A stretch of 64,000 bases of DNA from Acidipropionibacterium acidipropionici (GTDB lineage Bacteria > Actinomycetota > Actinomycetes > Propionibacteriales > Propionibacteriaceae): the NCBI RefSeq assembly GCF_001441165.1, contig NZ_CP013126.1, positions 711,551 to 775,550 on the forward strand, in the 5' to 3' direction. Made by a program: the position numbers and the translations under genes. Numbering within the stretch: the first letter of the stretch is position 1; each line of letters begins with the position of its first letter. A model generated the notes under the pieces. That model saw only the letters and a program-made list of their open reading frames with translations, was not told where the DNA came from and ran no database searches. Positions 42,841-53,500 of this stretch are shown here, one piece after another.

Positions 42841-42954
42841 GTGATTGTCGATTCCTTAGGTGGTCACGCCGATTGGCGGCTCTAGCGGATTCTGATCTGG
42901 ATCTGCAGCTTGTCACTATCTCCCTTATCAGCACGCCTCTCTGGAATGACATCT

Positions 42955-44196
42955 TCATAACGAGCGCATTTGGTTCACTGTATGCATGACACTAGATCGG
43001 CGCTGGAACACATTTGAATACGCTACGGCCAGTTCATCCCTTGCTCTTGAGGCGGCGACGTAGAGAAGGGAGCGTTCCCTCTTCTGTGCGTCGGCCTGGT
43101 CCTCCTCGCTGAAGTCGTAGTCGCGGGGCGTCCTATCGACTCCGCTCGGGTCAACGTCGAACAACACGACCTTGGTGAACTCGGTGCCCTTGGCCCGATG
43201 CATGGTCATCACCACGGGCTCATCAACCCCACCAGCGCCAACACCACCGCGGTCCACGGCCCGCGCCGCGACACCGCGCTCATTCAGCCCGGACATCACG
43301 CGGTCCCTCTGCTGCTTGTCCCGCACCAGCACGGCCAGAGCCTCGGAGCGTCCACTTTCCCGGGCCTCGTCAATCCACCGCCTCAACGTGTCGGCCGTGA
43401 ACTTCAGCTCCTCCACCAGCCCGGAGCACGACTTCACCACCGGCGTCACTCCACGCCTGGCGGACCGGTACCCGTCAACGGAGTCTTCCTCCCCCTCCAG
43501 ATCCTCATACGACACTCCCTGCAGAAGCGCAGTCGCCCACCGCAGGTTCTCGGCCGTCGTCCGGTAGTTCAGCGTCAACCGCCTAGACCGCCCGGTGATC
43601 TTGATGCCGTAGTGCGACAGCACGACCTCCTGCCCGTAGATCCGCTGATGCCCATCCTCGGCGATGAAGATGTCGCCCTTCCGCTCCCCCACCAACGCCC
43701 GGATCAACATCCAATGGGTCGGCTTCAGGTCCTGCCCCTCATCCACCAGCACGTGATCCGCTACATGACCCTCGTCAGCCACGCGAGCATTCAGGTACGC
43801 AGCGGCGATCGCCGCCTTCTCCGCAAAGTCGGCACACCCCTGTAGTGCCTCCTCCTCGCGGTACCTGGCCACGGCCTTCCATACCGCCTGCCGGGCCTTC
43901 TTGTTCAGCCGCACACCCCGCCCAGGCCTGCGCACCCTCAGATACCCGGCCTCGTCCACAATGCCGTTCGGCAGCACGACCATCTCGTACTCCGACTCCA
44001 GGAACTTCGGATCCCGCAGCTTCTCCGGCAGCTCCGTTACTTCACCGACAACCGTGCTCCATAGGTGATTGTCCACACGCCCGACCACATCGGCCCGCGC
44101 GGCCCCCAACACCTTCTTCGCCGCGATCCCAACCTCTTGCGGCCGGGCGCTGCGGATCACCGCCGACGCCAAGGCGTCAATCCCGGTGACGTGCAC
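42955..44196 (-). CDS. Intact ORF: motor-domain part of the broken UvrD-type helicase
   Basis: This open segment of 413 codons carries motif II VLVDEGQDLKP, motif III with IAEDGHQRIYG, motif IV LNYRTTAENLRW, motif V MTMHRAKGTEF and motif VI YVAASRARDELAVA, but lacks Walker A, which lies in the preceding frame. It has no convincing own start (the frame opens inside the C-run shift point), so it is most likely not made separately. Confidence 0.5.
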   Translation of the reverse strand: MHVTGIDALASAVIRSARPQEVGIAAKKVLGAARADVVGRVDNHLWSTVVGEVTELPEKLRDPKFLESEYEMVVLPNGIVDEAGYLRVRRPGRGVRLNKKARQAVWKAVARYREEEALQGCADFAEKAAIAAAYLNARVADEGHVADHVLVDEGQDLKPTHWMLIRALVGERKGDIFIAEDGHQRIYGQEVVLSHYGIKITGRSRRLTLNYRTTAENLRWATALLQGVSYEDLEGEEDSVDGYRSARRGVTPVVKSCSGLVEELKFTADTLRRWIDEARESGRSEALAVLVRDKQQRDRVMSGLNERGVAARAVDRGGVGAGGVDEPVVMTMHRAKGTEFTKVVLFDVDPSGVDRTPRDYDFSEEDQADAQKRERSLLYVAASRARDELAVAYSNVFQRRSSVMHTVNQMRSL

Positions 44197-44413
44197 CCCC
44201 CTGATCCCCCAGCCCCACCAACGGTACCTTAGGATCCAGCCTCTTCACACTGCTCGCAATGTCGTCGGCAAGATTCCTGGTGAACGTCGTCAGCACTATC
44301 CGCTTATCGGGCCCCCTTTTCGCGAGACTCCGGGCCCGATGCACCACGACGACGGTCTTTCCGGTCCCAGCACCACCCGACAGCCGGAACGGACCATTGT
44401 TGACGCTCTTCAC

Positions 44414-45259
44414 TCACTTGCGCTGCACCGGATGAAGGAACACCCGCCACGCCCCGAAGTCGCCGTCCTCGATCACCCGGCGCAGCTCATCGACGCCATC
44501 AATCTTGGCGAACTGCATCTGGCTGGCCGGCTTCTCCAACGCTGCGATCAGCTCCTGGTCCGATCCGGGAACGACAGGCTCCTCGGCCCCTGCCGCGGGC
44601 TCCTCTTCGCCAGCCACCTCCTCCGGACCCTTGAACAGGTCCTCGCGAACCTCCTCGATCGAGCTCCCGGTCGCCAAGGCCATCAGCGCCTCCGACTGCC
44701 ACGACGGAGCCGACTCCACCAGCGCGTTGAAGGCCCGGTCATCGGTCATCTGCACAGCCCGCTGGGCCAGGCGGGAGTCAATCCCGAGCTCGACGAGCTC
44801 AGCCATCGACACGCTCAACAGCGGCTCCGGACGCGCAGGGGCCGGTTCCTCTGCCGGGGTGGTCTCGCCCGCAAGCCCCGGTACCTCTCGAACCGGCTTG
44901 GACTCAACAACGGCCGGCTCCGGCTCACCGGCCTCTTGGATGATCTCGGCGACGCCATTCACCGGGTTCTTCAAGAACTTCGTGATCTTCGCCTGGCGGA
45001 TCGCCTCGTCATGCATCCAGATGCCGTGGACGACGTAGGTCGGAGTCTCTCCCGCCAGCTTGAACAGCACCGCCCGGTACTTGTCGTCCACCCGCCCGGT
45101 CCGCACCCGTCGATCCACCGCCCCCTGGATCGGCTCAATGTGCAGCCCGGGTGCGGAGTCATCATTGATGAGCTTCTCCAGGAAGGAGTACGCCTTCTGC
45201 TTGACAGACCCGTCGATGTCATTGGCCTGCTTGGCCATGATCAACGTCGACCCAGCCAT
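44414..45259 (-). CDS. Intact ORF: N-terminal part of the broken UvrD-type helicase
   Basis: The 281-residue ORF may still be translated. Its first 110 residues (KQKAYSFLEKLINDD, VDRRVRTGRVDDKYRAVLFK, YVVHGIWMHDEAI) look like the small RelE/ParE-type fold that precedes the motor domain in some defence-associated UvrD proteins. The rest is an acidic Glu/Pro/Ala-rich linker. The ATG overlaps the upstream DUF1998 stop (TAATG). Whether it has a function alone is unknown. Confidence 0.6.
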   Translation of the reverse strand: MAGSTLIMAKQANDIDGSVKQKAYSFLEKLINDDSAPGLHIEPIQGAVDRRVRTGRVDDKYRAVLFKLAGETPTYVVHGIWMHDEAIRQAKITKFLKNPVNGVAEIIQEAGEPEPAVVESKPVREVPGLAGETTPAEEPAPARPEPLLSVSMAELVELGIDSRLAQRAVQMTDDRAFNALVESAPSWQSEALMALATGSSIEEVREDLFKGPEEVAGEEEPAAGAEEPVVPGSDQELIAALEKPASQMQFAKIDGVDELRRVIEDGDFGAWRVFLHPVQRK

Positions 45260-47391
45260 TACTCCCCCGCCAGTGCTGAAACTACAGCGTCCAACTCAGG
45301 GGACGCCAGCCTCCAACCCTCTTGTTCGAGTGCTTCAACATCCCCGGCCTCCCCATCGAGAAGCACCGCCAGTCTCGCAGCCGGCCACGACAAATCCGTG
45401 AGAACGCCTGCAATTTCCTCACCTGTCTCAGGGATAGTGACGCCATGAGCCGCCAGCCCTTGCACCAGGCGTGACAAGTTGTCATCGACACTCGAAAGCA
45501 CAGCACGCCACTCGCCATCCACAGGACCAGTCCGGTCACCTTGATCTCCGACTTGGCGACGCGGATGCCTACGGATCTCTGGCAGCACGTCCTCCAAGAG
45601 GCCGTGAACCTGCTCTCCGCCGAGTATCAGCTGTCGATCCAGGAGCCGGTTCCCGGTCTCGCAGGACGTCTCGCTGATGAAGGAGCAGCCGTGGCACGCC
45701 GACAGGTTCAGCTGCGCCGATCTCTGTTTGTCGCTCTCGATGCAGACGGGGTCGTTCGAGCAGACTTCTGCGTCGTCCAAGGCCTGGATGATGAGAGGCA
45801 CGAGCTTGTCGGGCGAGCCGAGTCTCACCAACCCACCCAGAGTCCCCTGGGCATCGCCTGCCGCTGTGTAGATGAGGATCCCGGCAGTCTTGTCGGCCCG
45901 GTCACTGTTGGCGTAGATCCGCTCTCTCAGCGACGCTGACGAGTATCCGCTCGCAAAGGCGAGCCTTCGGATCAGCAAATGGGACAGCGTGTGGAGTGCG
46001 ATGTACCGCGGCTCAGGGACATCGAGGCGATGAGACCAGGGCTGGCCCTCGCGCCGCCTGATCAGAACCTCCGCCCTGGCACGGACATCCGGGTCGTTCT
46101 CCCATCGCGACAGGTGCTCCTCGTCGAAGCGGATGAAGATCCCCTCACCGAACACCTCGATCGCCGGGTAGATGGGCAGCCGGCCGCTTGTGGGCCCAAG
46201 GTCCGCCCGAACCAGCGCGGCATTCGGATCATGCCTTCGGAAGCCGAGCAGAGCCTGCACCTCCCGGATGCGGCGCACCTGTCCCAGCCCGCTGATCGCA
46301 GTAGATAGTGAATCGGGGACACCGCCCTGCGGCTCCACGGTCCACCCGTCAACGACGAAATCGGTCCGGGACTCGTCGCGCCCGTTCCTTTCGACCTTCT
46401 TGAGGAACGCCGCCCACTCCCCATCCTTCAGCTCCAGAAGCGCCGCGCCGCTCTCACCGGATGCGTCAGAGGTCTTCTTGCCCGCGACTTGCAGTACGTC
46501 CTCAACCGTCACCCCGAGGTCGTCCGCGATCAGACCGGCAAGGACACGCCCCTGACCGCCGGCATCTGCCACAACACCCGGGAAATACAGGTTCTCCCGA
46601 ATCTTCTCCGCCTGCTCCACGGATCGAGGAGTCTCCTCGGGGATGTCCAGTGCCGACAGTCTCTCGGCCATGTAGTTGCCGGTAGCACCTCGCTGAACCG
46701 CGACGAGCCCTTCATCGCATTGCTCGGTTCCAGTGATCTCAGGCTGCCATGGCTGCCGACCAGTGCACTTGATCCCGTCGCGTTGGAGCGCGCCCTTCAC
46801 CACCAAGTGGTCGAGTGACCGCACCCGCTTGCATCCACCGCACACGAGGCGAAGAGACGCCAACCCTTCGCCTCGATCGGACGACCGCTCGAATCGCAGC
46901 TGCGTGTACGCCTTGCACGAGCGCACCGCGTCGGTCACGCCGGCGTCGTTGCCACGGTGCGCCCACTGGAACCAGGGGATGTCCTGGATGTGGCTGCCCT
47001 TCTCGCACACGGCCACGTACCTCATCGGTACGAGCTTCCCGCCGCATTCGCACTTGTTCTCGTACTTACCCTTGAAGCGCCCGGTGAACTTCGTCATCCG
47101 CATGCATCTCTCGCAATAGCGCCACGCCGGAAAGCGCCAGTACGGAAGAGAGAACGTCTTTTTGCCCGCGACTCCCGAATGAGTCGGCGGTTCCCGAAGT
47201 TTTCCGGGCCCCTTCCTCCGCTCTATCTGATCCAAGAGGCGCTGACAGCTGATCTCCGGTGCATGTCTGCGATCCCAGATCGAAGTGTCGGCCGCGATCA
47301 GCGATTCGCCGAGTACATCGACGACTGCCCCGACGCCGTACGGAGAGATGACCTCCGACAGCCTCAGATCATGCTTGATGTGTTCCATCAT
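45259..47391 (-). CDS. drmB: DrmB-like DUF1998 protein
   Basis: The 710-aa protein has the opening LRLSEVISPYGVGAVVDVLGESLI, typical of DrmB-type proteins. A Cys-rich zinc region follows (RYCERCMRM, KCECGGK, VCGGCKRVRSL). The C-terminal DUF1998 domain has ALHTLSHLLIRRLAFASGYSSASLRERIY and a Cys cluster in CSNDPVC ... SACHGCSFISETSC. In DISARM, DrmB forms a complex with the helicase DrmA. The start at 47391 overlaps the DrmA-like stop (ATGATG), and its stop overlaps the next start (TAATG), so the operon is fully coupled. The open frame to 47574 is antisense to nothing useful and is not used. Confidence 0.82.
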   Translation of the reverse strand: MMEHIKHDLRLSEVISPYGVGAVVDVLGESLIAADTSIWDRRHAPEISCQRLLDQIERRKGPGKLREPPTHSGVAGKKTFSLPYWRFPAWRYCERCMRMTKFTGRFKGKYENKCECGGKLVPMRYVAVCEKGSHIQDIPWFQWAHRGNDAGVTDAVRSCKAYTQLRFERSSDRGEGLASLRLVCGGCKRVRSLDHLVVKGALQRDGIKCTGRQPWQPEITGTEQCDEGLVAVQRGATGNYMAERLSALDIPEETPRSVEQAEKIRENLYFPGVVADAGGQGRVLAGLIADDLGVTVEDVLQVAGKKTSDASGESGAALLELKDGEWAAFLKKVERNGRDESRTDFVVDGWTVEPQGGVPDSLSTAISGLGQVRRIREVQALLGFRRHDPNAALVRADLGPTSGRLPIYPAIEVFGEGIFIRFDEEHLSRWENDPDVRARAEVLIRRREGQPWSHRLDVPEPRYIALHTLSHLLIRRLAFASGYSSASLRERIYANSDRADKTAGILIYTAAGDAQGTLGGLVRLGSPDKLVPLIIQALDDAEVCSNDPVCIESDKQRSAQLNLSACHGCSFISETSCETGNRLLDRQLILGGEQVHGLLEDVLPEIRRHPRRQVGDQGDRTGPVDGEWRAVLSSVDDNLSRLVQGLAAHGVTIPETGEEIAGVLTDLSWPAARLAVLLDGEAGDVEALEQEGWRLASPELDAVVSALAGE

Positions 47392-50300
47392 TCGTCTCCC
47401 GGCTCTCTGATCTCGATCGCGACGTTCGGCTCGACAGATCTCATGGAATCGCCCACGAGCCATCCCTCGCCGGGCTCTCCGAAGCGTTTGAGCAGCGCAT
47501 CTCCGCCTCCGCGTCGACGCTCGAAACCGAGACCACTCCCCTGCGGTCGGGCCTGGCCGGCTCGGTAAGACCACTCAGTTGCGAGTTCCACGAGCTTCGC
47601 CCGCGTGCTGGGCGCCTCGGCAGGATCCGACTTCTCGACGATGCCGACTAATTCGTCGATGAGATCTTCCATTGACGCTCGCGTGCGAGCGTCTTCCCAA
47701 TCCATGTTTCTCGCATCGTCGTTGTCGGCGAGGCCCAGGTAGGTCGTGTTTCTCACCAGCGCGACCCAGGCTCCGGCGAGCGATCTGTCCCTGGATGAGA
47801 TCGACCATGGTGTGACGCTGGTCGGTTCGACGCTGCGATACAGGGCCTCATGAAAGCTGCGGAACGTCTCGAAGTGGGACCTGTCACGAGCACGGTTCGA
47901 TCGGAACAGGGTGCAGATGATTCCCTGTGTGCTGCCTCGGCCGACCCGGCTCGTCGACTGGATGTACTCGGCCGTTGTCTTGGGCTGGCCCACCATGAGC
48001 ATCAGGGCCAGCCTGGGGACGTCGATGCCGACCGACAGCATGTTCGAGGACAGCACCACATCCAGGGCCTTCTTGGATCCGCCATGCGGCGTCTCCAAGG
48101 CTCGAAGCACACTGGGCAGCTCCTCGGCCGTCTTCCGGCTCGTCAGCTCCTCGACAGTGTCGGCGTCGAGATTCCGCTGCTCTCGCCCGGACCGCTCGGC
48201 TCGTGTTGCCAGACGGCCATTGACATCATCGCGGACGAGGGCGTTCGAGCGACCGAGCTCGCGCAGGCTGTTGTGATACATCACGAGAGTCCAGTACGCA
48301 TCGAGATCGGCCGCTTGCTCGTCGATCACTGCCGGGAGTTCCAAGAGCGGTGCTGTGGTCGACACCAGTGCCGAGGCCTGGGACAGCGACTGCGGCATGA
48401 GACCGACATAGAGACGCCCTTCGCCGGTTGCCACCGGCTGGGAGAAGAACGTCCTGTCGTCGTCCAGTCCGGATGGAGGGAACAGTGCCACCCGCCGGCC
48501 GTAGAGGCCCCTCACCTGTTCCTCCGACGCACGGATCGTGGCGGTCGAGGCGATGATCTTCGGGGTGGAGCCGTGACTCTTCAGGAGGGTCTGGATGACG
48601 GCGTCGAACACTGCGACCGTCGTCCCGAGCGGTCCGGACAGCAGGTGGAGCTCGTCCTGGATGATGATCGAGGGTTGGCGGAAGATCGTCCCCAGCCCGA
48701 GGATCCTCCCCGCTTTCGGCTTGAACTGCAGGCGTGCGAACTTGTCGACAGTCCCGAGCAGGATGGTCGGCGGATCGTCGTAGATGGCCTCGTCCACCAC
48801 GCTGAGCGGCAGTTCTTCCGCGAACTCGCAGTTCCGATCGGTGCAGTGCAGGATGACGTCCTTGCCGCTCAGCCGCATGCCATAGGCGCCCGCATCCTCT
48901 GAGCGCCGCCTCGGGAGCAGCGAATGCCCACACCAAGGGCACGTCTCAATCTGGAACCTGTTCGCCGTTTTCGGATCAGTGACGCTGCGCAGATGCTTCA
49001 AAGCCTCTACCGCCTCGACCCTGGTGCCCGGGCTCGCCTCATTCCCGATCCACAGACCGATCGAGAATCGCGCCATGCCCTTCGCCCGTGAATCAGTCCT
49101 CCGAATGATCTCCATCGCGCAGATCAGTGCCGCCGCCCGCTGGAACTGCTGCGACGAGAGGAGGCGCAGGGTGTAGCGCGTGATGACAGCAGTGCCTCCG
49201 CCCTCGACTCCATAGTCGAGTCGGCGCCGGAATATCTCGATGGCTGCGAGCCCGAGGTACGCCTCCGTCTTGCCGCCACCGGTGGGGAACCAGATGAGAT
49301 CGACCAGCTCACGATCGGGATGCTGATCGTCCACGGTCGAAGCCAGAGACGCCAGCAGAAAACCGAGCTGGAAGGGGCGCCAAGCGGGGTCGCCCGGATC
49401 CTCGCCCCTCTTGATGTTCCCTTGCCGCATCTGGCGCCGCATGGCCGCCATCGCCAGGGAGAACGCGGTGCGCAGATGATCATTGCCCGGTTCCCTCAGC
49501 GCATCGACGCCTTGTCGCATGCGATCAGCCGTCGTGCGCGAGCGGGCGGCAATGCGGGCCGCTGTGGAGCGGGCCCGGCCGAAGGTTTCGACACGCGCCT
49601 CCTGGGCTTCGACCCATCTGGAGAACGCGTCCACGAACGAGTCCAGGACAGGCAGCACACGAGTCGGCTCACCATCGACTCCGCCGAGGAAGGCCAGGTT
49701 CAGAGCCCTCGCCGCATCGCTCCTGTCCTCGAGCTTGGTGGTCTCGATCGCCGGCACCACGTACGACGGGACCGGAGTGAGGAACACCGATGTGCACTCA
49801 CCCTCAGAGGTCAGCGACCAGTCGGCCGCCATTCCGTGACCAACCGCGTAGGTCTTGTGATTCCGGTATCGGAGACGGAGCTCCTCGGACTCCTCATCGA
49901 GATCCAACGATCCCGACGTGTCATACTCGAGAATTCTTCCGCCCGACGCCGGCTCGACCGCCAGTCCGACCTGAAACAGCATGCGGGCGACATCGGCACG
50001 GTCGCTTCCGAGGGAACTGCTCAGCACCCGGATGTGGACGGTCACGAGATGGACGTCGCTGAACTCTCGCCACCGCGACCCGACTTCGAAGGGGACATGG
50101 CCGGCCATCAGCTGAACGGATGGGGACGAGAGCGCCAGCTCAACGCCAGCGAAGGCGAACGGCCGGCGTCTCCACTGCTGGGCCCGGCCCTGGGTCTCCT
50201 CGGCCTCGTAAGTGCCACCACTCGGGCGGCAGACGATTGAGTCGCCATCAGTGATGAAGGAGATCGCCACCGACGATGGTCGCCAGTCCTCCGCGAGCGG

Positions 50301-50528
50301 CACCTCGGCCGCGGCCTCCTCCACGTCGCCCTGCTCGACGTCGGCAGATATCGAATCATCGTCAACAGGCGCGCCCTGACCCGACTCCGCAGGCTGGGGG
50401 AACAGCATTCCTACGGGATAGCGCAGTTGGGGAAGGTCGCGCATCACCTCGGACTCGCCGTCTTCGGGCCCGATGTAGGAGGCTCGAAGGTGATCGAGCG
50501 CCTCCTGCTGCGCAGCGTTGAGGCTCAT
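47388..50528 (-). CDS. drmA: DrmA-like SF2 helicase
   Basis: The 1046-aa helicase has an accessory N-terminal region (1-400), Walker A WFPTGGGKTEAYLG near 416, a CPWCGHSLL...C..C zinc insert, motif II IIIQDELHLLSGPLG near 626, SATIRAS, and motif VI STSRVGRGSTQG near 860. The DELH box and zinc insert are typical of the DrmA / DUF1998-partner helicases. Such a helicase loads on incoming DNA together with DrmB. ATG 50528 overlaps the stop of the upstream GHKL-helicase gene by 4 nt (ATGA). The frame upstream to 50618 lies inside that gene and is not used. Confidence 0.82.
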   Translation of the reverse strand: MSLNAAQQEALDHLRASYIGPEDGESEVMRDLPQLRYPVGMLFPQPAESGQGAPVDDDSISADVEQGDVEEAAAEVPLAEDWRPSSVAISFITDGDSIVCRPSGGTYEAEETQGRAQQWRRRPFAFAGVELALSSPSVQLMAGHVPFEVGSRWREFSDVHLVTVHIRVLSSSLGSDRADVARMLFQVGLAVEPASGGRILEYDTSGSLDLDEESEELRLRYRNHKTYAVGHGMAADWSLTSEGECTSVFLTPVPSYVVPAIETTKLEDRSDAARALNLAFLGGVDGEPTRVLPVLDSFVDAFSRWVEAQEARVETFGRARSTAARIAARSRTTADRMRQGVDALREPGNDHLRTAFSLAMAAMRRQMRQGNIKRGEDPGDPAWRPFQLGFLLASLASTVDDQHPDRELVDLIWFPTGGGKTEAYLGLAAIEIFRRRLDYGVEGGGTAVITRYTLRLLSSQQFQRAAALICAMEIIRRTDSRAKGMARFSIGLWIGNEASPGTRVEAVEALKHLRSVTDPKTANRFQIETCPWCGHSLLPRRRSEDAGAYGMRLSGKDVILHCTDRNCEFAEELPLSVVDEAIYDDPPTILLGTVDKFARLQFKPKAGRILGLGTIFRQPSIIIQDELHLLSGPLGTTVAVFDAVIQTLLKSHGSTPKIIASTATIRASEEQVRGLYGRRVALFPPSGLDDDRTFFSQPVATGEGRLYVGLMPQSLSQASALVSTTAPLLELPAVIDEQAADLDAYWTLVMYHNSLRELGRSNALVRDDVNGRLATRAERSGREQRNLDADTVEELTSRKTAEELPSVLRALETPHGGSKKALDVVLSSNMLSVGIDVPRLALMLMVGQPKTTAEYIQSTSRVGRGSTQGIICTLFRSNRARDRSHFETFRSFHEALYRSVEPTSVTPWSISSRDRSLAGAWVALVRNTTYLGLADNDDARNMDWEDARTRASMEDLIDELVGIVEKSDPAEAPSTRAKLVELATEWSYRAGQARPQGSGLGFERRRGGGDALLKRFGEPGEGWLVGDSMRSVEPNVAIEIREPGDE

Positions 50529-53500
50529 GACTGCTCCCTCCAGAGTTCTTCGTATTCGCGGAAGCCGAGGAACTGGCTCATCTCGCCGAAGTTGTCCGCC
50601 ATATCCACGATCTGGCATTCGTCCTTGCCACCATTGGCCGGGCCGCGCAGCCCTCGCCCGGCCATCTGGATGTACGCGTTCGGACTGAACGTGGGCCGCG
50701 CGATATACAGGGCCCTCACACCAGGGGCATCGAAGCCCTGAACGAGCAGATCGCAGTTGGTGAGCACCTGAATCTCGTTGTTCTTGAACCTCTCGATGAC
50801 GTCCCGTCGTTCCTGCCGCCCGGTCTGGCCACTGACCGACGCGGCCTTGACGTCCTGACAGCGGAGGATCGCCGCGAGCACCTGTGCGGACAGGACGCTC
50901 GGCGTGAAGACGAGAATCGGCCAGTCCCAGGGTTGAGCGAGAATGTCCTTGACCAGAATCCGCATACGGGCGTCATCCTGCCCGACGCGGTCGAGCACGT
51001 TCGAACCGAGCCTGCGCTTCTGCTTGACCTCATCAATCTCTTCGGCCGACAGCGCAACGTTGACACCATCAAGGACACGATGGTCGACACGCGCCAGGAC
51101 GCGGCGATCAGCCAGTTCACCGTAGGGATTCTCGTCGAACGCCGACAGGAGCTTGCCGCCGAACCGTCTGGCCAGCCTCTCAGTGCGCTCCTCCGACTTC
51201 CCTTTGAACGGTGTCGCCGACAGGCCCACCAACGGTCGCTCCCAGTTCCGACCGTCGACGCCGAGGCGGCCCAGAACCCTGGTATAAAGAGTCGAGTCGC
51301 CAGCGGCGTGGCCCTCGTCGACGATCACGGTGCTGGCGTTCCAGAGCCATTCGTACTCGGGTTCATCCAGAATCTTGTCCAGCTTCATATCGGTTGCGAC
51401 GATCACACTGAATCGGGTGTCGGGTTCAGGCACCTCGTTACTGCCCCAAAGGCGCGCCACCATGAGCGGGCGTTCATCATCCAGACCCCGCCATACCGTG
51501 CTCCACGTCTGGACGGCCTGCTCGCACAGTTCCAGGGACTGGGCGATCCACAGCACCGGTCCCTCGAGCTCGCCCTTCATGAAGGTCCTGAGGACCGTCT
51601 CGACAGCGACTCGGGTCTTCCCAGCCCCGGTCGGGAGTTCGAGCATGGCCTTGAGAGCGCGCCCGTCCTCTTCCCGCTTCACGAGGACCTCGTGGAGTTT
51701 GCGGCTCAGCTCGGCCTGGAAATCATGAAGGGGGCTAAGTCTGATCGCTCCAGGGACGATGAACCTCGAATCCTGCGGTTGAGCGCGTCGACCCGCATAC
51801 TCGGAGCCGAATCCCATCCTCTGCAACCAGGCCACGGTCGTCGGGCGGCCTGCCCACTCAGTGGGCACATCCGTGTATCCCATGTCGCGGAATTGATCAG
51901 CCAACTGCTTGATCGAGTCGCCTCCCCACACGCTGAGGAGGAGTTCGGCCAGCGACATCTTCTTGGCCATGCCCTGTGCCTCCAGAGCGGACCAGAGGCC
52001 CTTGGGCAGCGCATCCACGAGGTCATCGTCGCCGAAGTAGGCCGTCAGCCTGTCGGCATCATCGCCGCCGGCCAGAGCCTCCTGCCGATAGCTCTCCAGC
52101 TCCTGCGCCTCACCGATCTTCCGGGCCTCCTCCAGCTCATGGTCGGACAGCCCCAGGTCGAGAGCACGGTTGATGGCACCGAGAAGTGATCCGTCGGGCA
52201 CATCATCGGCAACGTAGATCTTGACGCCATCCGCGTGCCATCGCAGTGCCTTCTCCTCGACACCATCCGGAGTGGAGGTCCGTTCCGTGATTCGGGCAGC
52301 CCTGATCAGGGATATGCCATTCACGCTGTAACTCGCTCGCGATTCGCGGAGGCCCGGGAAGACGTCCAGAACCGGTCCCGTCTCCTGCTGACCTTCGCAT
52401 ACGACCGTCGACGAGAAGCTGTCCTCAAATCTCTGACATCCGAGCGACGACGCGAGAAGCTCAGCTTCTTCAGGGGTCGCCCGGAGGAACGGCTTCTGAC
52501 GCCTCAGCAGCTCCTTCTGCTGGCCATCGTCGACTGCAATGAACACCGAGCTGGACGGGCGACCCTCGACGGTCCGACCGACACGGGCCGGGATCCTCCG
52601 AAGCGGTCCTCCGTCATAGGCCACGCGGCTCGCGGCAAGAACGAATCGGACAATCACGCCGTCCCTCAGATCGGAGCGCCACTCGTCCTTGTCCAAGGCG
52701 CTCCAGTAGACCTCGGCAGGAACGTCGTCCAGAGAGTCCGGGAGGTCAAGATTCTGCACCAGACCCGACTTGCCGAGGAAGATGGGCAGGAGACCGCTGT
52801 ACTCGATCAGTTGGGGGGCGACGACGTCATCGAGCTTGCGCGGCCCGTCAGTCGAGTTCACCATGCCAGCCCGGGACACCGCCCACGACACTGGCGAGAG
52901 AACGTCGTAGTGGTCCCTGGAGCCCCGGTCCTCGCAGCTCCAGAGGCCGTCGCCATGCGCCAACAACTTCAGGGTCCACTGGACCTTCGTCTCATCCGAG
53001 GCCCCAGAGTCGGCCAACATCTGCAGGATCGACACCGGGCCCGGAGAACCGACGACCGACGGATACAGATCCACCTCTTCGATCCTCCGGTCACCGGACT
53101 CACGGGCGCCATTGACCTGGTCGATCACCCAACTCTTGTAGTCCTCCCGGAGGGGTTCGTTCTCCAGATCGAACTTGGGTTCCACATCGGTGATCACGCC
53201 GAGCCGACGGACCGCGGACAGGACGCAACGCTCTCTGTCCAGCACGACACCGTCATACTTCGGATCCAGCAAGATCCCGATATCGAACGTTTGTGTCGGC
53301 CACTGCCACCCTCCATCGCGAGTGGGTACCTTGATGATGACATCGCGATGGCGATCCAGGACGGCCTGAACGTCTCGCGGTGCGAGGGTCTTCGCCAAGC
53401 CCCACAGACTCGTGAGTTGGTCGTCACTGGGGCTCACGCCGAGGCTCATGAGCCGAGCGTTGAAGATCGCTCGGGGACTCACCATCTCGAACCGGCAATC

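Larger units (their letters stand above)
42955..45259 (-). pseudogene. UvrD-type helicase with RelE-like N-terminus, broken by TGA and frameshift
   Basis: Three open segments join into one SF1 helicase of about 765 residues. Segment 1 (45259-44414) ends in FLHPVQRK and an in-frame TGA at 44414-44416. Segment 2 (44413-44177) continues in the same frame with SGGAGTGKTVVVVHRAR (Walker A). A shift in a run of six Gs (C run at 44196-44201 on the plus strand) moves the frame to segment 3 (44196-42955), which carries VLVDEGQDLKPTHW, LNYRT and TMHRAKGTEFTKVV with LLYVAASRARDEL. Removing one G gives LGDQGVHVTGIDALAS, which restores the family sequence. It is the last gene of the DrmA/DrmB operon, coupled through TAATG to the DUF1998 gene. 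Both lesions should be rechecked, but two independent ones suggest real decay. Confidence 0.75.
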
